NCBI GenBank assembly: GCA_034406715.1
Contig: CP137864.1
Span: 682,001 to 746,000 of the forward strand
Origin: Rhodotorula mucilaginosa
Taxonomy: Eukaryota; Basidiomycota; Microbotryomycetes; Sporidiobolales; Sporidiobolaceae
Length of the DNA: 64,000 nt
Direction: 5' to 3'
The first letter of the stretch is position 1. Each line of letters starts with the position of its first letter. A program made the position numbers and the translations under genes. Positions 19,859 to 31,901 of the stretch are shown piece after piece. The notes below the pieces were generated by a model. It was not told where the DNA came from. It made no database searches and saw nothing but the letters and a program-made list of their open reading frames with translations.

Positions 19859-22853
19859 ATGGCGGCTCTCGCAAGAGCATCGATGCCGACCAAGAGCACC
19901 TCCGAGGGTAGCAAGGTAGTCGGCAAGGCCATGCTGGCACCGGTCGTCGCGGCTCCGACCATCCTCGCCTGGTCGGACAAGGCGCCCTCTTCAGCCCATG
20001 TATCGCCGAAAACGCCTTACCCCGCCCGCCAGCGTACCCCCTCTCGCTCTCCGCGGGCTCCGTCTCCGCACCTGCAGGCTGTCAAGCCGCACGGCGACCC
20101 GCTTGTGTCCCCTCGGCGGCCTCGGCGTCCGGACTCGATCATCTTCGACGACGGCGAGACCGAGGCGGCGCCGACTTGCGATCGCTTCCCTGGCTTCTCC
20201 CCAATCGCAGACCTCGGTGTCCAGCTCGACGAGATCATCACGACGTACGCCGCTCATCCGAGCCCCGAGCCGGTAGAGGAAACCCCCGTCGCACCTGCGA
20301 CCTCATCAGACCTGAAGGCGGCCGACACTGCGTTGCCCGCAGACCTCGACGCGGCCATAGGAGCAGCGTTGGCAAAGCTGGGGCTCGATGGACCAAAGGT
20401 CAAGGCGTCGACGCCCATCCTGCCGGGTTCGGAACGATCTCGGACGTTGCTGTCCCTCCTCCAGCGGACATCGCATCTTTCCAGCCTACCCGGGTACGGA
20501 CGGCGTATCGACCTGCTTCAGAAGCTCGAGGTTGCCATGGGCGCCTTTCTCAGTATCGAGGATGTCGAGGCGATTCTGTCTATCGAATCAGTAAGCCGAG
20601 TCAGCCCGAGTATGTCGTAGCTTGCCGCTGACAATTCTTTGCGCAGCCTCCCGCCGCGGACCGGATCGGACCAAAGCGTACCCAGCACAGCGATGCTCGA
20701 TCGCTCATCGGCAAGGTACGAACGTCCTGGCGGCCCAAGCCCCGTGAGTTTTCCCCGTCCATCTCGCATCGCAGGTTCCCCTCGGCTCATCGTCCGCCGC
20801 CTTTTCCCTCAGGCGCTCCTGAGCCCTCGCGTCCGGTCGATCCCGCGGTTGTCGGTGCGCCCTTGGACAGCTTACCCGCGGATGCGTTCGTCGCGGCCAC
20901 CATCGCCGGTCGACCGTACGACCTCCCGATCCTGTGTTTCGCCGCTGTCGAGGAGATTTACCGTCGCGGCCAAGGTCCGGCGGTCAAGAACTTCTTCGAG
21001 GCGGCTGGGAGTGCGACAAGGTGTGATCAGCTGGTCAGCATCTACGAAGCCGCGCCAGATTACGGCGAGCGCCACGACCTGTCTCTCGAGTCCATTCACG
21101 ACGTCGTCGCGCTGTAAGCTTGAAGTGACGCATCCTCAAATCGCTATCACATGCTGATTATTCCGGACTTTCACAGCCTGAAGCAATATCTGCAAGCCTT
21201 GCCGACACCGCTCCTGAACGACAAACTGTGGCGTCTCTTTACCACCGCTTGTCTCAACTCGACCCGACCCCTCGAGAAGCGAATCGAGTCGGCGCAGCTC
21301 ATCCTGCAGCTTTTGCCGACAAAGCACTTCAACCTCCTCCTCTACCTCGCAGCTGGCTTCTCGCAGCTCCCTCTTTTCCCGAAAAACGCCGTCTCAATCG
21401 ACAAGGTGGCGAGCATCTTCGGCGACGCACTGTTCGGCTTGCGCACGCCGACGCAGCAGCGCCACAGCATCAAGCGCTTCGGCATGACGATCACGGCGCC
21501 GAGCGAGCTGCTTTCCGACGGTCGGAATCAGGCGGGCAGCGCGACCGCCGCCTTGCGATGGCTTCTCGCGCACTGGGCGGAAATCGCGGAGGGCCTTCTG
21601 GCAGAAGATTGCTCGCCACGTCGTTCTGCCCGTCCTCTATCGACAGAGACGCTCGACATTTCGACGGCGACTGCATCTCCCACCCTTGACGTCGATGTCA
21701 CCGGCGAGGAACATGCAAAAGAGTCCGACGTCGTCGCTTCGGCCGCCGAGATGGCCGCACCGGAGGCAGAGACAAGCGGATCCGAGCCAGCGCTGTCACT
21801 CTCGAGCTCTGCTACGGCGTCACCGAAAAGCCCGTCGGTCAGCACACCACCGGATCCCCCGAGTCCGCTTTTGTCCCCCGAAGACGAGCGCGAGGCCCAT
21901 GCGGCGCTCGAGAAGCAGCTCGACGATGCGATCGCACTGTTGACGGTTCGACGACCGAGTGCAGAGAGCACCGACAGTCAGTGGCATTTTCCTTCGGACG
22001 TTTCTCGCAACCTTGCTCTGACTCTATTCCTATCGCAGACGCATCTATCTACGCCTTTCCCTCACCTCCGAAACCGCCGACAGACCTTGCGCTTCCCTCT
22101 CCGGCCGACACGTCCACACTGCAGGCAGTGCAGCCGGACGCGATCTCCAATACCGAGCCGCCGCAGTCTCCGCGCATACCTATCGGACTCGCAGCGCACC
22201 GACGCAGTCAGTCGGACAATGTCAGCCAGAAGTTCAAGTCGGCACCGCCGCCGCCGCCACTTTCGCCTTCTCATTCCACAACCCGCGCCCGCTTGGCTCA
22301 GCCGCCCTCCGTCTTGACCCCGCCAATCCCGGAAGACGAGATCCCGCCACCACTGCCGCACAAACGCCACCACTCCGGCCCTCCGGTCTTGCATCGGACG
22401 CCGTCCACTACTTCCTCCTCGGACCGCCACTCGCTTGCTTCGCCGTCGAGGCCGGGCACGAAGAACTTTCTCCTGCCCGCCCATGCGCGCCGATACGACG
22501 AGATCGTCCACCTGCGCCAGCGCCTGAACGCTCTCGAGAAGGAACGCCAAGCCGAACGCGCCGACATGGTCGACCTGCGATCGGACCTCGCGATCTACAA
22601 AGCTCGTATGCAGGTCGTGCGCCAGGGCGCGGACGCCGAGCAGGCGCGCATTGCCCAGGCTGAGCAGCGAGCCGTCGACGCCGAGTCGCGCGCGGGCGAG
22701 GCGGAAGCGGCCGCCAAGAGCCTTCGCGATCGACTGGACAAACTCGGGACGGCCAGGCGACGGGAAGCGGCGGAAGCAAAGCAGACGGCGGCAGATCTCG
22801 AAAAGCAGCTGCGGGCGCTGCGCGACCTGATCTTCGGCCAGCAACACTCATAG
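19859..22853 (+). CDS. RhoGAP-domain protein with C-terminal coiled coil; arginine finger absent
   Basis: A multidomain protein. The N-terminus is Pro/Ser-rich and disordered, with a helical stretch (LLSLLQRTSHLSSLPGYG) before the domain. The RhoGAP fold spans roughly 20855-21600, with DLPILCFAAVEEIYRRG, VKNFFEAAGSATRCDQL, HDVVALLKQYLQALPTPLL and HFNLLLYLAAGFSQLP. These align with the usual helices A to F. At the site where active GAPs carry the finger (FRVSG or similar) this protein has FFEAAG, so the Arg is a Glu. Downstream are proline-rich blocks (PPPPPLSP, IPPPLPHKRH) that could bind SH3 domains. A long C-terminal coiled coil runs from YDEIVHLRQRLNALEKE to LRALRDLIFGQQHS. It may act as a scaffold or Rho-binding protein rather than a GAP. 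Confidence 0.87.
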
Positions 22854-22987
22854 ATCTCTACTTATCATATTTAACTGCTTTACGCAGCCCATGTAGCCAA
22901 TCGATCGAAGTTTGTAACCCAAAGCACACTCACTCGTTCTCGAACTCGGGCGATGCCTTGGAAAGTGAGCTTTACGGGATACTACAG

Positions 22988-25480
22988 CTACACTTGCTTC
23001 TCGAGCATGGACAAAAAGTCTAGAGGGCGCCCCGCTTCCTCTGTCGGAGTCGGTTCTTGAGCAGCGAACCGCGCCTTGTTCCGCTTTGCGCCTCTGGATC
23101 GGTCAACGCGCTCGAACCGGATCCCCGCCAGTGCCGTCTCGATCGCCTTCTCGACTCGGTTGCGAAGCTCGCGAGCGGCGGGCTGGTCGCAAAAGATGGG
23201 CGCGAGGCGGTACGAGAGCCAAAGGTACAGCGTCAAGCAGCGGTGGTACGATTCGAGCGACTGTAGCATCTGCGGCGTAAAGACGGCGGCTTGTCGCCGC
23301 GTGAGGAGGGCGGCGGCAGTGGGCTTCCAGTCTGGCTGTGGTGATGATGAGGACGACTCGCGGCGCGCGAGCTCTTGCTGCGCGGCGGCGTCGGCGACTC
23401 GGTCGAGCAGGTCGTAGATGCCCATCTCGTCGCCCCACTGGTCCATCAAGATCTTTTCGCCGCGGGCGTACGACTCGGCAAAGCGGACGAGGGTGTCGAC
23501 GACGAGGGCGTCGCGCGTGTTGACGGGCGCGAGGCCGAACGTGTACCGCTCAAAGAACGTGAGCGGCTTGACGGCGGCGATCTTGTCTCCGACTTCGCCG
23601 AGCTGAACCGTCCCCGTCGCGCGGTAGTGCGGCTTCGTGCGCGTGATGGCGCGCGAGAGGGCAAAGATCCGACTCAAGGGGGTCGTCGGCGGCAGGAGGG
23701 CAAAGAGAGCCTTGAACGAGTCGAACGGCGCCGAGAGCGACGCCTGCGTGACTTGCACAGTCGGCTGCTTCATCGCGTCTTGGAGGATCGGCAAGTCGAC
23801 CGCGTCGAGCGTCGTCGCTTCGCCGAGGACGTCGCCGGCCGATTGCGCGTCCGCGGCTTCGGCCGGGTCGAGGTCGGGTGCCGAAGGCGACACGGGCGTG
23901 TGCAGGCCGTACCGCCCCGCGCGACCGGCGATCTGCTTGATCTGCGGAGTCGGGAGTCGGATCTCCTGCCGGCCGTCCCACTTGTGCAGCGACTCGAACA
24001 CGATGCGGCGGATCTTCCTGCAGGGGTGCCCGTTAAGCTACTGGCGAGACACGCTGGAGGGATCATAAGTGACGACGTACAGATTGAGACCCATCCCGAC
24101 GGCGTCGCTTGCGACGAGGACGTCGTAGCTGCCTTCGTTGAACGCACGCGCCTGCTCCTCCCTGACTTCGGGCGGCAAGCCTCCGTACGCGACGGCGACG
24201 CGGAGTCCGGTCTTTTCCTCGACGGCGCGCTTGAAGGCAAAGATGTTGCTGCGCGAAAAGGTGACGAGGCAGTCGCCCTTGCGGATGCGAGACAGGTCGC
24301 CGCCGAGCGAGGAGTCGGCGACGACGAGCGGCGAGAGGCGCTGGTACCGCTTCACGACGCACTCGTCGCCGAGTTCGGCGGCGATCTTTTGGACGAGGTC
24401 GACGACGCTCTCTTCGCCGCAGAGGTGGAGCTCGTCGCACAGGGCGCCGATGACGGCCGAGGTCCACGCCGTGCCGCGCTGGGGGTCGCCGATCATCTGG
24501 ATCTCGTCAACGACTCCGACGTCGAGCCTCTTCGAGAGCGGGAACATCTCGACCGTGCACGACTGCAAGCCGGCGTCGGGGTCGAGGATGCGCTGCTCCT
24601 CGCCCGTGACGAGGTTGCAGGTCCGTTTCCCTTCGTCGCCAATCTTGCCCTCGTTGAACCGCGCAAACACTTCGTGCGCGAGGAGGCGGAGCGGTCCCGC
24701 ATACGCACCCGTGCGCGCCCGCGCGAGCGCAACGAGCGCCGAGTGCGTCTTGCCCGAGTTGGTCGGTCCGACGTGCAGGATCAAGCGGCGGCGGCGTTGG
24801 CGCGCGTCGGGAAAGTCCTCGTACGCGAACCGGCGGTCTGCGATCGCGGCGAGTTGGTGCAGCTTGGACAGGCCCGGGTCAGGGAGAGGGTGGGCGCGCG
24901 TCGGCGTCGGGAGCGGGACGTGGACGCGGAGCCAGGCGAGAAAGGTGGCGAGGGTGGCGTTGAAGAGGGCGTCGGGGCCGTCGGCGATGTACGCGGCGCG
25001 GATCGCGTCCAGGTCCCACTCGATGCCGCTACTTTGTTGCTGCAGGTCATCGCCGTCCGCCGCTCCCGGCAGAGTGGGTTGGGCGGCGTGGGCAAACTGG
25101 TTGGCGAGGCGGGCGAGGGTGCGGACGTCGACGCCGAGGTCGGTCGCGAGTTGGCGTAGAGAGCGGGCGGGTGCGCCGTGCTTGGCCCAGACCTGTTCGA
25201 GGTGGTGCTCGAGTTTCGAGACGAGTTGCGGGGTCGCTATACTCGACGGACCTGGCCTGCCTCGCCCAGCTGCTCCTCCTCCGCCTCTCGAGTTGGCTCC
25301 CGGGTAGCGTTGCCTGTGGGTATGCGGCGGGCTTGATCGAGCATAGTGGCTGTTGCCCTGTCGCTTCGAGTGCTGCTGCTTCTGTTGAGAAGCTGCTCGG
25401 CGAGCGAGAGGAGCGGCTGAGAATGCACGCGCAAGAGGCAGCAGCGAAAGCGAGCGCGGCGGAGGTGCTGGCAGAAGCAT
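22988..25480 (-). CDS. SUV3: Mitochondrial RNA helicase Suv3
   Basis: Suv3 is the ATP-dependent RNA helicase of the mitochondrial degradosome. Two exons (24081-25480 and 22988-24017) join GLNL to KIRRIVFESL. The N-terminus MLLPAPPPRSLSLLPLARAF is rich in Arg, Leu and Ser and lacks acids, as expected of a matrix-targeting sequence. Motifs: Walker A GPTNSGKT, GPLRLLAHEV, the family-specific DEIQMIGD (motif II), VAVAYGGLPPEVR, VLVASDAVGMGLNL and QIAGRAGRYG (motif VI). The C-terminal helical region includes YLWLSYRLAPIFCDQP and the tail PLDFLSMLEKQV. It shares a 193-bp divergent promoter region with DRS1. The frame stays open upstream to 25846, but that extension is not targeting-like and overlaps DRS1 on the other strand. 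Confidence 0.95.
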
Positions 25481-25673
25481 AGGAATCCGGACTCTTTGGG
25501 GTCCCCTGAACTCGAGTCTAAAGCACAGGGAGCACGTGCGAGAGATTTCGAGTCGAAGTGAGCTTTTCACCGGAGACGTTGCTTCGATCGCTTCTCCTTC
25601 TCCACCGCGACTCTCTTCCGAGGCGGATATAGAGCGAGCACAGTCAGCGAGCTCGTAGGAACCGCCGCGAACC

Positions 25674-26412
25674 ATGTCCGGCTTCATCATGACCCTCGAC
25701 TCGGACGACGAGGCGCCGCGCTCGCCCTCTCCGCCGCTCGCCTCGACCTCGTCCGCAGCTCCAGACCAGAGCCGCAAGTCGAGTGCCAAGGCAAAGCAAG
25801 CCAAACTCACCAAGAAGCAGCGCCGAAGGGCTACCAAGGTCGCCATCCAAGACGACGGCGCCGACTCAGACTCGAAGCGAGGCGGTGCAGGGTCCCGTCA
25901 GGACCAAGACGACGCCGCCATGGCCACCGGGTTCGTCTTTGACGGCCTCGGAGGTGGGTTCGTAGGACGGGACAGGCACAGCGTCTGGGTGCGTCGACTT
26001 CTGCCTCTCTAAGCCGACCCACACTCCCCGACTGACTCTCGCTCTTTGGGACGCTGCAGGACTCGGGCGAGGCGTACATTCAAACCCGTCCGAACGCCAT
26101 GGTGGGTTCTCCATGTCTTGCCCACTGCCCTGTCACTACACAGACTTCTGACCCTCTATCCCTCTCCAGCCCCGAGTCACTGTCGACGAGATTATCGCGC
26201 GTCGCGGTCCCGAACGCGCGGCTGCCAAGGCTGCGGCAGAGGCGCAGGCTCTCCTCGAGGAAGGCGACGACGAGGACGAGGACATGTCGGCCGACGAGCT
26301 CGACGAGGAGGACGATCAACTCGAACAGGAGATGCTGCGCGATCTCGAGAACGGAGATCTCGACTTTGAAGGCTTGGACGAAGACGACGACGACGAGGAG
26401 AAGGAGGAGGAG

Positions 26413-26443
<31 letters not shown>

Positions 26444-29366
26444 CTAGCGACGGAGATGACGATGACGATGTGGAAGCGGGAGAGAGTCGAGACGAGGCGG
26501 ACGGTCCGGCGGTTAAGACGAGGCCGGTGCAGGCTCCGAGTGGCGAAGACGAGGAAGACGAGGAAGACTGGCTCGGCATTGGCGAAAAGGACAGCGATGG
26601 CGAGGGCTCGGATGCCGAGCAGGAGGAGGCTGCGCACGACGAGGACGAAGAGACGACCGTGACGGGTGAGTCGGCAAAACGGGGAGTACGAGGCGACGGG
26701 CTGTTTTACTGATGGGACACTCGGAACAGCTGCTCCGGGAGGCTTTGCGGCTCTGGCCGATGTTGACGGCGACATGTCGGATGCCGCTAGCTCGGAAGAC
26801 GTCGACACCAACGACAAAGCGGGACCCCAAACGGACGCCGACAAGGCCAACGCGGCTGCCGTCAAGGCCTTTTTCACCTCGCACAAGAACGCGTCGACCT
26901 CGTCTTCGCAGAAACCCTTGTCGTTCTCGACCCTGCCCAACTGCACCCTCTCGCGGCAACTCTTGCTCGCGCTCGGGTCGCTCAACCTCTCGGTCCCGAC
27001 CCCGATCCAAGCCGAGTGCATCCCGCTCGCCATGATGGGCAAGGACATAGTCGCGTCGTCGGCGACCGGGTCGGGCAAGACGGTCGCGTTCTGGGTCGGC
27101 GTCCTCGAGCGGTTGCTCCACCGCGACCGCCGGAACCCGATGACGCGCGTCGTCGTCATGACCCCGACGCGTGAACTGGCCGTGCAGGTCCACGGAGTCG
27201 GCATGGCTCTCGCGCGCTACACCGACGTCTCCTTCTGCCTCTGTGTCGGTGCGTGTGTGCAACGCCTGCCCGACTTCGTCTCTTACCTGCGAGGCGGACA
27301 AGCTAACCGGATCGCACTTCCACTTTCCGCAGGCGGTCTGTCCCTGAAAGTCCAGGAAGCCGAGCTGAAGCAACGCCCCGACATTGTTGTCTCGACTCCC
27401 GGTCGACTGATTGACCACGTGCGCAACACGCCGTGCTTCACCATGGACGGCGTCGAGGTGCTCGTGCTCGACGAGGCAGACCGGATGCTCGAAGAGGTGT
27501 GTCTGTCCGACCTCTCCGAGGGTTCCCTCTCCCTCCCGGGCTGCTCTCTGGGTGGCACCTATACTCACGCCCAATTCCCGGTGGCGTGCAACTCGATCTC
27601 TTCAGGGTTTCCGCGACGAGCTCGAGGAGATCATTTCCGCCGCGCCGCGATCGCGCCAAACGCTCCTGTTCTCGGCGACCGTGACAGAGAGTATCCAGCA
27701 ATTGACGCGACTGTCGATGAACAAGCCCGTTCGTGTCAAGATCGACGAGATGGGTGCCGCTGCCAAAGGTCTTGAGCAAGAATGTGAGTGTGCCACGTTG
27801 TACAGCCAGCACTCTTTTCGGGGGCGGGAAGCTGACGTTTTGCCGGGCGGTGGTTATGCAGTCCTCCGCGTCCGCGGCGACAAGGCCGGCGAGTCGATCG
27901 AGCTCAACTCGCGCTCCGGCGAACGGCACCGCGAAGCGCTCCTGATCGCGCTCTGTACCCGCTCGTTCGCCACCGGCCGGACCATCATCTTCTTCCGCTC
28001 CAAGGCGCAGGCGCACCGCATGAAGATCTTGTTCACGTTGTTCGGCCAGGGACTCGAGCGGAGCGACGAGTTGCACGGCGACTTGACGCAGGAGCAGCGG
28101 TTGCGTGCGCTCAAGCGGTTCCGCGAGGGCGAGATTGGCTTTTTGCTCGCGACGGATTTGGCCTCGCGTGGACTCGACATCAAGGGCATCGAGAACGTCA
28201 TCAACTACGAGATGCCAAAGTCGATCGAGATCTACTTGCACCGCGTCGGACGAACGGCTCGTGCCGGCCGCAAGGGACGGTGAGTCAGCACGGCGTTCTC
28301 TACCTACTCGGCCGCAGCGGTCGACTTCCTGATGAACGTCCACTCGCGAGTTGTAGTAGCATGCCCGTTGCTGACTCGACTCGTTCGTGCTCAATGCAGC
28401 GCTCTCACCCTCGTCGGCGAGTCGGACCGCAAGCTGGTCAAGCTCGCGATGAAGCACGCCCCGCCCGAGTCGATCAAGCAGCGGACGATCCCCGCCGACG
28501 TCGTCGGCGCAGTCTCGAAAGAGCTGCGGAACATGGAACCCGAAGTCAAGGCGGTCGTGATGGAGGAGCGCGAAGAAAAGGAGGTGAGCCCCACCCAGTC
28601 CGCCTTTGACTCCCCATTGCAACCCGGAATTCCAGCGGCTGATTGATTTGACGATGTTACAGTTCCGGAGGGGCAACATGGAGCTGCAGAAGGCGAGCAA
28701 CATGCTCGAGTATGCGGACGAGATCAAGTCGCGACCAGCACGAACATGGTTCCAGTCGCAGACCGAGAAGGTCGCATCGAAGAGTGCGTCAAAGCGCTGG
28801 GAGTTGAGACAGAGTCTATAGCATCCTGACCAGTGACCTTCTTTCGCGTGCAGAGCTCGGCAAAGATGAGCACAACTCGAAGTTTTCGGAGAAGACCAAG
28901 AAGCGGACTTTCGAGGAGGAAGAGCCGCTGTCCAAGCCTGTGAGTCCGCCGTGCTCCCGCTTGCTGGCACAGCAGCTTGCTGACAGACTGTACGCGTTGC
29001 CCGCAGCCGAAGCGAACGCCGTTCTCGGGTCTCTCGCGGCGCGAGAAGCGTCGCAAGATGGCCGCGCGCGAGGATGAGGAGGACCGGGAATCGGGCGCCT
29101 ACCGCGAAGTGGCGGCGTCGATCCGGTCTGCCAAGAAGGCTGCGCGACCCGAGAAGCTGCAGGCGCTCCGGCCGGAACGACCGTCCGGGTTCGAGGCGGG
29201 CAACCGCAAGAAGGACAAGAAGGCGAAGAAGAGCGCGTTCGATCGCGAGATGGGCGTCGCCGCTTCGGCGGGCGAGGGCAAGCGGCCGGGCAAGCGCGAG
29301 CGGGAAGGGGCCAAGGGCGGCGCGAAGCACAAGCTCGGTCGGATGGGCCCGAAGGTCAAGCGATGA
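25674..29366 (+). CDS. DRS1: DEAD-box RNA helicase Drs1 (DDX27), ribosome biogenesis
   Basis: Drs1 is a nucleolar helicase for 27S pre-rRNA processing in 60S assembly. The N-terminus MSGFIMTLDSDDEAPRSP leads to a Lys-rich stretch and a long acidic block (about 26260-26660). The helicase core starts with a Q motif (LNLSVPTPIQAECIPL), then SSATGSGKT, TPTRELAVQV, STPGRLIDH, VLDEADRMLEE and LFSATVTESI. It continues TIIFFRSKAQAHR, LLATDLASRGLDI and HRVGRTARAGRKGR. The C-terminal region carries LGKDEHNSKFSEKTKKR and SGLSRREKRRKMAARE, ending in a basic tail (KLGRMGPKVKR). At least eight introns interrupt the gene. All catalytic motifs are intact. Confidence 0.95.
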
Positions 29367-29586
29367 TCACTGCAGCTTGGAAGATTTCGGACGCTCGTAT
29401 CGAGATGCTCCCACTCCGGGTCAGAGGCCGGCACGTGCAATCTTATGTTATTGCCAATACTCGCTCCACCATTGAAGATACTTTGTCTGCTCTATCGTGC
29501 ACAAGCCTATGTTGATTTCGGCCGGGCACCGCCTCAGCCTCTTGGCTTTCTTTCTGCTCCCGACTCGTCACTCTATATCGGGCAAG

Positions 29587-30170
29587 ATGGGCGCTCTCTG
29601 CGGCAAAGAAGACCATTTCGATGCGCTCGAGCGGCACGGCAAGGGCAACAAGCTCTCGAGCGGCGCTGCCTCGTCGAGTGCTGCTGCCCCCACATCAACC
29701 TCGGCTGCAGCGCGCACTGCTGGCAACAGCTCTGCGACCAACGGGCCGCCGAAATCGGTCTCGACGAGTCCACCCCAGCGATTAGGAGGAGGGTCCAACG
29801 GCGGCGGCGCTGGCGGTGGCTCGGCAGCAGCAGCTTCGGCAGAGGACGCGGCAGCGCGAAGAGAAGCCATGTTGGCAGCCGCCGAGGCGCGCAACAAAGC
29901 CGCGAGTCCCCAATCCGCCGTGCTAATCCGAGCGAATGAATGGAAAAACTGATGCAGTGGTTACGAGTCCGCAGTCTGCGACGCGAGGGACAAAGACTGG
30001 CGGCGGAAAGTTGACGCAGCAACTCGAACGTCAAGCGAAGGACGGAGGACGGGCAGAAGAGGCGCGGCGAGAAGCCGAACGAAAGGGCAACGAACCCCTG
30101 GTGGTGAGCGCTCTCTGAGGCCGTGTTCTCTAGCTCTGGCTGACTTCGAACGCGGCCACAGTGGGATTGA
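29587..30170 (+). CDS. Small conserved fungal protein with predicted N-myristoylation
   Basis: The start MGALCGKEDHFDALERHG has Gly2 and Cys5, the pattern of proteins that are myristoylated and palmitoylated and so attached to membranes. A low-complexity Ala/Ser/Gly region follows, then a charged helix (AEDAAARREAMLAAAEARNK). Exon 1 ends near 29909; an intron to about 29957 joins in frame to VTSPQSATRGTKTGGGKL and TQQLERQAKDGG. A third exon of nine bases (30162-30170) supplies Trp-Asp-stop after PLV. The GKL...L..Q block and the terminal LVWD are, as I recall them, hallmarks of a widespread but uncharacterised fungal family. The first donor (GTCCCC) is weak, so that intron is tentative. Confidence 0.68.
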
Positions 30171-30258
30171 GGCGAGCCATATTTCTGTGGCACGAGTTGT
30201 ATATCGGGATCGTGCAATACTTCCCCTACACATCGCCGGCTTGCGCAGCTCGATCTTC

Positions 30259-31708
30259 TCAGCCGTTGATGCTCCGAATCTCCTTCTGCGACAAGCTGAG
30301 TTGCCCTCGTCCCCACTTGCCCGCCGCGCCGCCGATCCCTCGCTGCCGCTTGTCGCTCCCTTCCGCCTTTCGCTTCTCCTTGAGCGAGAGCGCTTCTCGT
30401 CCCATCCCGACGGCGCCCTTCTTGGCGCCCTGGCCGAACCCGGCCGCGTCGTCGCGCGCCTGGGCTCGCTTCAGGTTGGCGGCGTTCTGACCCTTGCGGA
30501 GCAGGCGCGGCGCGTTCTTTGGCAAGGGCGTGTGGCCCTTGAGGGGTTTCGAAGAGGCGATCGGGAGCTCGCGCAGGAGGTCGGGGAGGGAGGCGGACCC
30601 GCCCGACGTGAGCGGCTTGATCAAAGACGAGAGGTGAGCGTCGAGTTTCGACAGTTGCCTGTGTGAGAACAAGAGAGCGTCAGCTATGTTTGCTGTGCAT
30701 GGGGTGCACGGTCACAGAAAAGAGAGCGGGAACGTACGTCTCTTCCACTTGCTCCTCTGCCTGCTTCTGCAACGCTGCAGCCCCCTTGACGTCTCCAGCG
30801 GCGAGCTTGGCCTTTTGCCTCGCCGCCTTTCCTCCGACGTACTTGACGTTCGCCGCATCCGCCACCGAAGCCTTGACGTGCAAGTTCTTGACTTTGCCAG
30901 CCTGTGGGCAGAATCTGCACTTCAGCCGCGAGCGTGCGACGGCGGCAGGCACGCAAGTGACGAGAGAGCAAACGCACCTTGAAATCGCGCAACTCGCGCT
31001 TGTCCATCACTGGCGGTGCGCTCGCCGTCAGTCCTGCGTCGACTGTGGTGCTTCTTCCGGGTTCTACGAATGCGACGACCTTTGCCTTGGCGGCGGCTGC
31101 TGCTGCTGCTGCGTTCCCGTGGGTTGTTTCAGCTGTCTCGGCAGAGAGAAGTCCTTGTGACCAGAAAGGAACCCACCTTGTGGTTCATCCGATAGCCGAT
31201 CACGTTCCTCCTCCTGACCCGCTTCTTCCTCGTCATCCTCGTCCTCATCCTCGTCGTCGTCGTCGTCCAGAAAGTCGGCATCGTCCATCTCCCAGACGCT
31301 TTTCTGTGCCGCCGCCCGGTTTGCCAAACTTGCTCCACCCGTACTCGCAACAGGTTGTGAGGGTAGTGCGTCCGCAAAGAAGCTCGCTTGGTGGGCCTCG
31401 AGGGCGGCGAGCATGGCGGCGTGAGCATCTTGGGCAGAATCCGCTTCCGGTTCCGACTCGCCGCTGTCGTCGTCGTCGTCGTCGCGGGGCCTGGTCGATG
31501 GAGAGAAGTGAGTACCCGAGCCTCTGCACTCGGGCGCTTGGCCGTACCTGTTCGAGGCCTTGGCTGCGGTTTTGGCGGCAAGTTTGGCTCGCTTGTGAGG
31601 CGGTGCGGCCGCCGGAGTGATGACGGGGAGCGCTCGCCCTTTGCCCTTGCTCGGAGCGGCCAGCGCAGGGCCTCTCGCTTTCCGCTTCTGCGCCATGGTC
31701 ATGCCCAT
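30259..31708 (-). CDS. FAF1: Ribosome-biogenesis protein Faf1-like
   Basis: Yeast Faf1 is a nucleolar factor needed for early 18S rRNA processing. On the minus strand the protein starts MGMTMAQKRKARGPALAA, basic and nucleolar-like, then an acidic region (SGESEPEADSAQDAH) and WEMDDADFLDDDD. A middle exon gives GKVKNLHVKASVADAANVKY, then RQKAKLAAGDVKGAAALQKQ. The last exon has RQLSKLDAHLSSLIKPLTS, then LKGHTPLPKNAPRLLRKGQ and the C-terminus RGIGGAAGKWGRGQLSLSQK with EIRSING. The GIG..GK..G..L.LS...I.SI.G ending is the Faf1 signature. Exon borders in the first half are approximate. The gene is convergent with the lipid-anchored-type gene, 88 bp apart. Confidence 0.8.
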
Positions 31709-31901
31709 CTTGGCGGCGTCTAGAGGGAGGTGAGTGATGAAGAAAGCACGGGTGAGCCGACGCGCGGAAGGGCACGAAAAGAGAATCGCATGCAAAGACA
31801 GATCGAGAGCTACACAACAGGGTCCATGAGGAAAGAGACGGTACGTAATGAAAGAGTGTCTTTGGGACATGATGGGTCGTCAAAAACAAGGAATGTGAAA
31901 A

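Noticed and set aside
23375-25159. 594-codon plus-strand open frame opposite SUV3
   Set aside because: It is the antisense of a conserved helicase in GC-rich DNA with strong codon bias, which often leaves a reverse frame free of stops. Its Arg/Glu/Asp/Val-rich content has no domain.
27438-29330. 630-codon minus-strand open frame opposite DRS1
   Set aside because: Antisense of conserved exons and introns of DRS1; composition and lack of domains mark it as a shadow frame.
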